From an uncultured Bacilli bacterium (GTDB lineage: Bacteria > Bacillota_I > Bacilli_A > RF39 > UBA660): a stretch of DNA of 18,207 nucleotides. The stretch covers positions 1 through 18,207 of the forward strand of contig CAKOMC010000029.1 in NCBI GenBank assembly GCA_934096535.1. Direction: 5' to 3'. Shown here piece by piece: positions 13,300 to 18,207 of the stretch; position 1 is the stretch's first letter, and each line of letters begins with the position of its first letter. The notes beneath the pieces are model-generated. The model was not told the origin of the DNA and did not search any database. It saw nothing but the letters and a program-made list of their open reading frames with translations. Both the position numbers and the translations under genes were made by a program.

Positions 13300-14481
13300 T
13301 TAAATGTCAAACACTTTTATTCGTAGCATATCCATCTTACTTAGTGGTATTTCACACTTAAATTTAATGAGTTGTTTAGGGTGTCTTGCTACTTCAAGTT
13401 CATTACCATCACAATCATAAATCTTAGGGATAGTTAAAGTTTGGGTCGTGATATTAGGACCAAAAACTTCAACAATATCACCGGTTTTAAAATAGTTTCT
13501 TTGTTCTACTGTTACCTCTTTTTTATCTTTATTATATGCCATTACAATCCCTAAAAAATCTTGATTACTAATCTCATTTCGATCTAAGAAATATTGTTCA
13601 TTTACCTCCGGCAATTTATCAAAAAATTGGGGTACAGAATCACGATTAGCACATCTATTTAAGACATTTAAGGCATAGGTTGTATACTTTTCAGTTAAAG
13701 TATTATTCTTAATTTTATCGATTAAACTCCTGTAAGTAGATATAACCGTAGCAATATAATAGATACTACGCATTCTTCCCTCAACTTTAAAGGAGTTAAC
13801 CCCAACTTCAATCATTTCTTTAATGAAAGGCACCATATTTAAGTCTTTAGGCATCATTGTAAAATCAGGTTCATTATTATCAGCTTTAAAAACATAGCGA
13901 CATACTTGACTGCACCCACCTCGGTTAGAATCACGATTAGTTGCATAATTACTCATAACGCAACGACCACTTACAGATGTACACATGGCTCCATGAATAA
14001 AACACTCGAGATCTAAATGTGTTTCCTCTTTAATTCTTTTTATGTCATCTTTAGAAGCTTCTCTTGCTAAAACCACGCGTTTAGCCCCTAAATTTTTATA
14101 AAATAAAGCTGAGCTGTAGTTGTTAGTTGAGGCTTGCGTTGATATGTGGAGTTCTGTTTTTAACCCTAATTTTTGGTGCAAAGACATAATATAAATATCA
14201 CTAACAATGATTCCATCAACCCCAATTTCATCTAATTTTAAAAGGTATTCTTCTAAACCTAAAGTATCAGCATTATGAGGTACTATATTAACTGTTACAT
14301 AAACTCTTTTTCCCAGATTATGGGCAAAATCCACTCCTATTTTTAAATCATCAAGGCTAAAGTTTTTAGCATTAGCTCTTAGGGAATAATCAGTTCCTCC
14401 TACATAAACTGCATCAGCACCATATAAAAGCGCTACTTTTAATCTTTCTAAATCGCCAGCGGGCGCTAATAACTCTATCAT
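13300..14481 (-). CDS. trhP2: U32-family tRNA uridine 5-hydroxylase subunit TrhP2 (YrrO-type)
   Basis: This 393-residue protein is annotated as peptidase U32 in many genomes, but members of this group (YrrO, E. coli TrhP) act in prephenate-dependent 5-hydroxylation of U34 in tRNA. It opens with ELLAPAGDLERLKVALLYGADAVYVG, the family hallmark. The Fe-S region, ECFIHGAMCTSVSGRCVMSN then GGCSQVC, has Cys at 160, 167, 174, 190 and 194, enough for the cluster ligands. The C-terminal beta-barrel follows. Its ATG overlaps the trhP1 stop by 4 bases (ATGA). The order trmR-trhP1-trhP2-greA matches the B. subtilis yrrM-yrrN-yrrO cluster, which supports the function. The U32 assignment is firm; the tRNA role rests on family knowledge and context. 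Confidence 0.88.
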   Translation of the reverse strand: MIELLAPAGDLERLKVALLYGADAVYVGGTDYSLRANAKNFSLDDLKIGVDFAHNLGKRVYVTVNIVPHNADTLGLEEYLLKLDEIGVDGIIVSDIYIMSLHQKLGLKTELHISTQASTNNYSSALFYKNLGAKRVVLAREASKDDIKRIKEETHLDLECFIHGAMCTSVSGRCVMSNYATNRDSNRGGCSQVCRYVFKADNNEPDFTMMPKDLNMVPFIKEMIEVGVNSFKVEGRMRSIYYIATVISTYRSLIDKIKNNTLTEKYTTYALNVLNRCANRDSVPQFFDKLPEVNEQYFLDRNEISNQDFLGIVMAYNKDKKEVTVEQRNYFKTGDIVEVFGPNITTQTLTIPKIYDCDGNELEVARHPKQLIKFKCEIPLSKMDMLRIKVFDI

Positions 14482-15284
14482 TTGATATCTCCTATCTTAA
14501 AGACGGTCTTTTTTTCTAAAAAGCCATTATCAATATTTTCTAAAGACTTACCATGTAAAAAAGCCATTACCGTATCTAAATTTAAGAAGGCCGTATTAAC
14601 ATAAAAATAGTAAACATTTTCTAAATTTTGGCAATCTAAAACAGCACATTTATCTGATAAGCCTACTGTACTATTATTTTCCTCATAAAGAGTAAATTTA
14701 ACACTTCCCATCTTATCTGTAATATGCAAAGGATTAGTATGGAGCAAATGATAATAATCTTCGTAATTAGAAACTAGTTTACGCTTAGAATACATAACTT
14801 GATTATAACCGAAAAGATGATAAACAACCGGCTTTACAACATTTTTATCAATCTCTTCTAGTTCTTCTTTTGTAAGTTCATTAGAAACAAACACACTGTT
14901 GACATAATTTAGCCAAACATTTATAGATTTATAATTACAATTAAAATGGTTTATAAAAAGAATTATTTCTTTTTTTAAATCTTTTAGTAATTTAATAAGA
15001 CCAATGTCTTCAATAACAAAGCCTTTAACATTTAATTCTGGCAAGATAACTTTTAATTCATCAATTTCTTTATTATTTAAAACTTTATTAATTAAGCAAT
15101 AAACATTATTTTCTTTAGCGCTCGCATTTATCTTTTCCATAGTAAAACTTGCCGGATAACCAACAGTATAGCCTTTTAACGGCAAAAGAAAGGTAAAAAC
15201 CCCTTCTAATTTATATTTTTCTATTTCTTCTAAATTATTTACGCTTAGTAAGATTTTATTCTTCGTTTTTGCGTTTACTAACAC
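14478..15284 (-). CDS. trhP1: TrhP1 (YrrN-type) U32-like subunit, divergent and without Fe-S cysteines
   Basis: The 268-residue product occupies the yrrN position between trmR and trhP2 and should work with TrhP2 in tRNA U34 hydroxylation. It is a divergent U32-type barrel; the recognisable part is VVYHLFGYNQVMYSKRKLVS (about 152-171), aligned by eye with the Cys-bearing segment of TrhP2. Lys and Ser stand where cluster ligands would be, so this copy probably binds no Fe-S cluster and may serve as a structural partner. The start is a GTG at 15284 with GGAGATGG upstream, inside the 3' end of trmR (29-base overlap). Its TGA stop overlaps trhP2. Naming relies mainly on context. Confidence 0.7.
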   Translation of the reverse strand: MLVNAKTKNKILLSVNNLEEIEKYKLEGVFTFLLPLKGYTVGYPASFTMEKINASAKENNVYCLINKVLNNKEIDELKVILPELNVKGFVIEDIGLIKLLKDLKKEIILFINHFNCNYKSINVWLNYVNSVFVSNELTKEELEEIDKNVVKPVVYHLFGYNQVMYSKRKLVSNYEDYYHLLHTNPLHITDKMGSVKFTLYEENNSTVGLSDKCAVLDCQNLENVYYFYVNTAFLNLDTVMAFLHGKSLENIDNGFLEKKTVFKIGDIK

Positions 15285-15849
15285 TTATACCATCTCCGAT
15301 ATTTAGAAATTCTGTAGTAAATTCTTCATTATTTTTTAAGAATTCAATATAATTTTCAATTTTACCAACTAATTGTCTTAGATTTTTACTTTCGATAGTA
15401 TCACTTTTACCTACATAACCATGAAAATTAATATTATCGGTTATAATTACACCACCTTTATTCAAAAAATACTTATATTTTTCAAAAAATTTCGTGTATT
15501 GACCTTTCGCTGCGTCAATAAAGATTAAATCATAAGATACCCCAGTCAGATTAACATCTAAAGCATCTTGATAAACAACATTTATCTTTTTATCTAAACC
15601 ACATTTTTTAATATTTTTTAAACATTCCATATAACGAGTTTCATCGCGTTCAATAGTGGTAACCGTTGTTGGCTGGTTACTTGAAGCCATTAAAATAGCA
15701 GAATAGCCAATAGCGCTCCCAATTTCTAAAATATTTTTAACATTATGTTCTTTAATGTACTTCATAATATAACATATTGATTCTTTTTCTATTATGGGTA
15801 CATTATTTTCTTTTGCATATTTTTCTATTTCTAAAATTTGTTCTTTCAT
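15256..15849 (-). CDS. trmR: tRNA 5-hydroxyuridine methyltransferase TrmR (YrrM-type)
   Basis: This 197-residue class I SAM-dependent methyltransferase resembles the catechol O-methyltransferase group. Motif I is LEIGSAIGYS (41-50), the ribose-binding acid is in TIERDE (65-70), the metal/catalytic loop is IFIDAAKGQY (109-118), and DNINFHG (138-144) is the second metal motif. B. subtilis TrmR methylates 5-hydroxyuridine at tRNA position 34 to 5-methoxyuridine, using the product of the TrhP enzymes encoded next to it, and the same adjacency is present here. It starts 12 bases after mltG and overlaps trhP1. The methyltransferase fold is seen directly; the tRNA substrate follows from family and context. 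Confidence 0.87.
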   Translation of the reverse strand: MKEQILEIEKYAKENNVPIIEKESICYIMKYIKEHNVKNILEIGSAIGYSAILMASSNQPTTVTTIERDETRYMECLKNIKKCGLDKKINVVYQDALDVNLTGVSYDLIFIDAAKGQYTKFFEKYKYFLNKGGVIITDNINFHGYVGKSDTIESKNLRQLVGKIENYIEFLKNNEEFTTEFLNIGDGISVSKRKNEE

Positions 15850-15861
15850 AATTCATCACCT

Positions 15862-16935
15862 TTAATTATAGATATACCAAAGTCCTTGCTTTTTTAAATC
15901 AGCTATAATCTCATTAAATTCACTTTGATTTTTGGCATAATATGTCTTTTTATTTTTATCTGCTACAAAATAATAATAGTCAGTACTTAGCGGATTTATA
16001 GTAGCAACGATGCTTTCAAGACCACTACTGCAAATGGGTCCTACTGGCAAACCACTTACACAATTTGACCTAGTATTATATGGGTTACAAGTTTCTAAAT
16101 CCCTCTGGGTTAATTCAACGGAAAAGTCTTTTTTTACTGCATAGTAAGTTGTCACATCACTACCTAAAGTCCAACCATCTTTTAAGCGGTTATAAAAAAC
16201 ACTAGCCACTCCACTTCTAGACTCATTATTTACCCCTTCTAATTCTACAATGGAAGCTAAAGTTAGAATCTGATGAGCCGTATAACCGCTATTTTCAATT
16301 TGCTTTTTATAAGGAGCTAGTTTATTTGCTAAACCATTGATTAAAGTTAAAATTATCTCTTTAATGCTTGCTTCTTTACGAAAGTTATAGGTATCAGGAA
16401 AAAAATAACCTTCCAAAGGATAATAGATATCTTTATTTAAAATATCCTCACTTATAAACCAGTAATTAGTAATAAGTTCAGTTAAAAACTCTTTATCAGT
16501 TAAAAGGGCGTTTACTTCATCTACAGTATAATTAAAATTCTTCGTAATAGCTTCAACATAATAAGGAATCCTTTTCCCTTCAATGAAAGTTATAGTTACC
16601 TCATCATCTACTACTTTACCATCTTTAAAAGATTTTAAAATCTCACTAGTTGACATAGCCTTATTAAGTTCATAAATACCAGCCTGAATATTTGTTATTT
16701 TATTTAACTTCATATAAATTTTAGCAGCCATGGTATTTTTAATTAAACCTTGATTCTTTAAGGAGTTTAAAACCTCGTTAGAAGTAGTCTTATAAGGAAT
16801 TTCAAAAGTAATAGTAGTAATATCCTTGCTTACAGGACTTAGCATAATATTATAAGTTATAATAGCTCCTAAAACAAGAATAAAGATAAGACCGGCTATT
16901 ATACTAACTATTTTACTTACTTTTGATTTAAGCAT
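15862..16935 (-). CDS. mltG: Endolytic peptidoglycan transglycosylase MltG (YceG-like)
   Basis: This 357-residue membrane enzyme cuts growing glycan strands and is thought to release or terminate them next to the synthases. It has an N-terminal TM anchor (about 9-31), a LysM-like region (40-120), and the YceG catalytic domain with YPLEGYFFPDTYNF (172-185) and TLASIVELEG (225-234). Glu231 is in the position of the catalytic glutamate, and the NRL and DVTTYYA segments follow. Length is normal. Its ATG overlaps the end of yrzB by 8 bases, so the two are translationally coupled, as for yrzB-yrrL in B. subtilis. It may act with SEDS enzymes such as the FtsW encoded elsewhere in this window. Confidence 0.94.
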   Translation of the reverse strand: MLKSKVSKIVSIIAGLIFILVLGAIITYNIMLSPVSKDITTITFEIPYKTTSNEVLNSLKNQGLIKNTMAAKIYMKLNKITNIQAGIYELNKAMSTSEILKSFKDGKVVDDEVTITFIEGKRIPYYVEAITKNFNYTVDEVNALLTDKEFLTELITNYWFISEDILNKDIYYPLEGYFFPDTYNFRKEASIKEIILTLINGLANKLAPYKKQIENSGYTAHQILTLASIVELEGVNNESRSGVASVFYNRLKDGWTLGSDVTTYYAVKKDFSVELTQRDLETCNPYNTRSNCVSGLPVGPICSSGLESIVATINPLSTDYYYFVADKNKKTYYAKNQSEFNEIIADLKKQGLWYIYN

Positions 16936-17206
16936 GATGCTCTTCTTCCATCTTTTTTTGAATAGATTCTAAGATATTAAAAATTAGATTCCATTCTTTT
17001 TCCGTTTCAATTGGATAAAGATTCATGTCTTTACCTGTGGCATCATAAATAGAAGCGTAAACTTTTTCTTTACCATCTTCATCTTTTTCATGATTAGTAT
17101 AAACAATATAACTCTTTTTAGTTTCTTCACTATCAAAAGTAAATAATGGGTCAAATAAACATTCTTCCCCTTTATCATTGATTAATTTAATTTTATTATT
17201 TTTCAT
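16928..17206 (-). CDS. yrzB: DUF1292 protein, YrzB-type
   Basis: The 92-residue acidic cytosolic protein has INDKGEECLFDPLFTFDSEE, YIVYTNHEKDEDGKEKVYAS and a C-terminal EKEWNLIFNILESIQKKMEE helix. This is the DUF1292 pattern, and the position between ruvX and mltG is that of B. subtilis yrzB. No biochemical function is known to me. AAGGAAAG precedes the ATG; it overlaps ruvX by 11 bases and mltG by 8. Two further DUF1292-like genes in the window (7219 and 9823) also sit beside genes for membrane proteins. Confidence 0.85.
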   Translation of the reverse strand: MKNNKIKLINDKGEECLFDPLFTFDSEETKKSYIVYTNHEKDEDGKEKVYASIYDATGKDMNLYPIETEKEWNLIFNILESIQKKMEEEHHA

Positions 17207-17621
17207 TTGCTTTCCTTTTCTTTAAATAGGTATCAAGTATAATCATTGCTGCTGTAACATCAATTACATTTTTTCTTTTTTTTCTAGACATGTCGTTTGC
17301 TAACAATATGTTGGTTGCCTCCACTGTACTTAGTCTTTCATCAACTAAAGTAATAGGAACATCAACATATTTTTCTAAAATTTTTTTAAAGTTTTGACTT
17401 CTTTCTGTAGCAAAACCACATGTATTATTCATATTTTTAGGAAGTCCTAAAGCTATTTCAGTAACATTTTCTTGCCTTACGATATCGGCAACTTCTAGGG
17501 CTAACTTGTCGTATTCTTCATTATTATATCTTAATAATTTATATGGATTAGCTATAATTCCCGTTCTTGAAATGGCAATACCTAAAGTTTTAGTTCCTAA
17601 ATCCAAACCTAGTACTATCAT
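17196..17621 (-). CDS. ruvX: RuvX/YqgF-type Holliday junction resolvase-like nuclease
   Basis: This 141-residue protein has the RNase H-like fold: GLDLGTKTLGIAIS near the N-terminus with the first catalytic Asp, the LGLPKNMN segment, and VDERLSTVEA with the second acidic pair, followed by DVTAAMIILDTYL. YqgF proteins are essential in several bacteria; the activities proposed are Holliday junction resolution and 16S rRNA 5'-end maturation. I chose the ATG at 17621 with GAGG five bases upstream; the GTG two codons earlier lies inside that site. It heads the conserved ruvX-yrzB-mltG group. The gene before it ends 96 bases away, with no terminator or clear promoter between. Confidence 0.93.
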   Translation of the reverse strand: MIVLGLDLGTKTLGIAISRTGIIANPYKLLRYNNEEYDKLALEVADIVRQENVTEIALGLPKNMNNTCGFATERSQNFKKILEKYVDVPITLVDERLSTVEATNILLANDMSRKKRKNVIDVTAAMIILDTYLKKRKANEK

Positions 17622-17717
17622 CTTCACCTCTAATAAAATGACTATTGATAAGCCATGTTTTTTTTAACTTTTTTATTTCTAAGAGAAAGTTTAAAAGTCG
17701 TTAGTAATTTATCTCGA

Positions 17718-17999
17718 TTATTTTACATCAGGATTATTTTTTTTATAATCATAGATTTTCTTTTTAAAATCTTTAATGCTATATGATTTATAAATAAAAT
17801 AAGCGCCGAACACAAATAAGGCTAAAGTCACTAAATACATATACCAGCCTTCTTTTTTATAAACATTAAAAAGAAGATAAATAAGACCAAGGGCAAGACA
17901 AAGGATGCCTTCAATTCTTATTTTTTTAGATTGATGTTTAATAAATTTTCCTTCTTCGGTTGTAAAGTAATCACTAGTTACATTTTTTTCTTTTTTCAT
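17718..17999 (-). CDS. Two-TM protein of unknown function
   Basis: The 93-residue product is not recognised. It has a charged N-terminus (1-28), two hydrophobic segments (about 29-45 and 53-70) joined by the short loop NVYKKEGWY, and a basic C-terminal tail (KDFKKKIYDYKKN), giving both ends on the cytosolic side. GGTGG lies 4 bases before the ATG and a strong promoter at 18015-18042 supports expression. It is first in the run leading to ruvX, where Bacillus has yrzL (ireB), but it is unrelated to that soluble protein. Confidence 0.75.
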   Translation of the reverse strand: MKKEKNVTSDYFTTEEGKFIKHQSKKIRIEGILCLALGLIYLLFNVYKKEGWYMYLVTLALFVFGAYFIYKSYSIKDFKKKIYDYKKNNPDVK

Positions 18000-18014
18000 A
18001 AAACCACCGAACCC

Positions 18015-18042
18015 ATTATATCATACGATTTTATTATTGCAA
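18015..18042 (-). promoter_or_regulatory. Strong extended -10 promoter of the yrr-type operon
   Basis: On the minus strand TTGCAA (18037-18042), a 16-base spacer and a perfect TATAAT (18015-18020) preceded by TGA lie 15 bases before the ATG at 17999. The leader would be very short, about 10 bases. This is the only strong promoter seen before the tig terminator, so it may drive the whole run. Confidence 0.8.
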
Positions 18043-18094
18043 AGTAAGACACCAGAAAAAAGTGTGTTTGCATTGTGTTTGAAACTTTTTTAGC

Positions 18095-18122
18095 AAAATA
18101 AAAGCCCGTTTAATCGGACCTT
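18095..18122 (-). terminator. Intrinsic terminator after tRNA-Glu
   Basis: On the minus strand AAGGTCCG (18122-18115) pairs over 8 bp (two G-U) with CGGGCTTT (18108-18101) around ATTAAA, followed by TATTTT. Confidence 0.82.
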
Positions 18123-18133
18123 AATATCAAAAT

Positions 18134-18207
18134 TGGTGACCTGTACGGGATTTGAACCCATGTATGTATGCGTGAAAGGCATATGTGTTAACCGCTTCAC
18201 CAACAGG
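18134..18207 (-). tRNA. tRNA-Glu (anticodon UUC), missing two 5' bases at the window edge
   Basis: On the minus strand the acceptor 3' strand ACAGGTC pairs with CCTGT at the window end (the first two bases, expected GA, lie outside). The D stem is GTG/CAC, and the anticodon stem TATGC/GCATA encloses CTTTCAC, giving anticodon TTC. The T arm ATGGG-TTCAAAT-CCCGT is followed by discriminator A and an encoded CCA (18136-18134). All stems fold, so the gene looks functional. Confidence 0.95.

Noticed and set aside
13300..14481. U32 protein as a secreted collagenase-like peptidase
   Set aside because: There is no signal peptide, the Fe-S cysteines are present, and the neighbours are trmR and trhP1, which point to tRNA modification.
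1..18207. Mycoplasma-type code with TGA as Trp
   Set aside because: TGA is the stop codon of trhP1 in a typical ATGA overlap, and the Trp codons checked are TGG.

Overview
The window is 18.2 kb of AT-rich DNA that reads as the chromosome of a Gram-positive, cell-walled member of the Bacilli/Firmicutes, possibly one of the reduced-genome gut lineages (inference; no database search was possible). Supporting points are strong AGGAGG-type ribosome sites, sigma-A-like promoters, the Bacillus-type yrr gene order, and cell-wall and competence genes. TGA is used as a real stop (end of trhP1, in an ATGA overlap), so this is the standard code, not the Mycoplasma code. Nearly everything lies on the minus strand. 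Only a small Gly/Tyr-rich protein gene and the deformylase gene are on the plus strand.

From high to low coordinates along transcription, the window opens with tRNA-Glu(UUC), missing its first two 5' bases, and its terminator. A promoter near 18030 then starts a long run: a two-TM protein of unknown function, ruvX, yrzB (DUF1292), mltG, trmR, trhP1, trhP2, greA and tig, ending at a terminator at the tig stop codon. This closely mirrors the B. subtilis yrrK-yrzB-yrrL-yrrM-yrrN-yrrO-(udk)-greA locus. It combines tRNA wobble-uridine hydroxylation and methylation (TrhP, TrmR), peptidoglycan termination (MltG) and transcription/folding housekeeping. Next comes rpsP-khpA with its own strong promoter and terminator.

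The stretch 5.7-10.6 kb is accessory and concerns the cell surface. It has two operons pairing a membrane-anchored protein of unknown function with a small DUF1292-like protein, and a secreted MucBP protein followed by what looks like a broken class B sortase gene. It ends with a three-TM protein carrying a Cthe_2159-type carbohydrate-binding beta-helix domain. Def and the Gly/Tyr-rich gene follow on the plus strand.

The low-coordinate end holds an FtsW-type SEDS glycan polymerase, then comEA and comEC (DNA uptake). A small ORF resembling only the N-terminus of DUF1016 nucleases follows, then the 5' end of a P-loop NTPase gene with its own extended -10 promoter.

The most interesting general observation is that six of six minus/plus-strand ORFs ending directly at an intrinsic terminator have the stop codon inside the hairpin, an arrangement expected where RNA polymerase runs ahead of ribosomes. 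The most interesting local one is the sortase remnant, whose apparent catalytic Thr-Cys motif survives in another reading frame. No CRISPR array, insertion sequence or recognisable defence system was seen.
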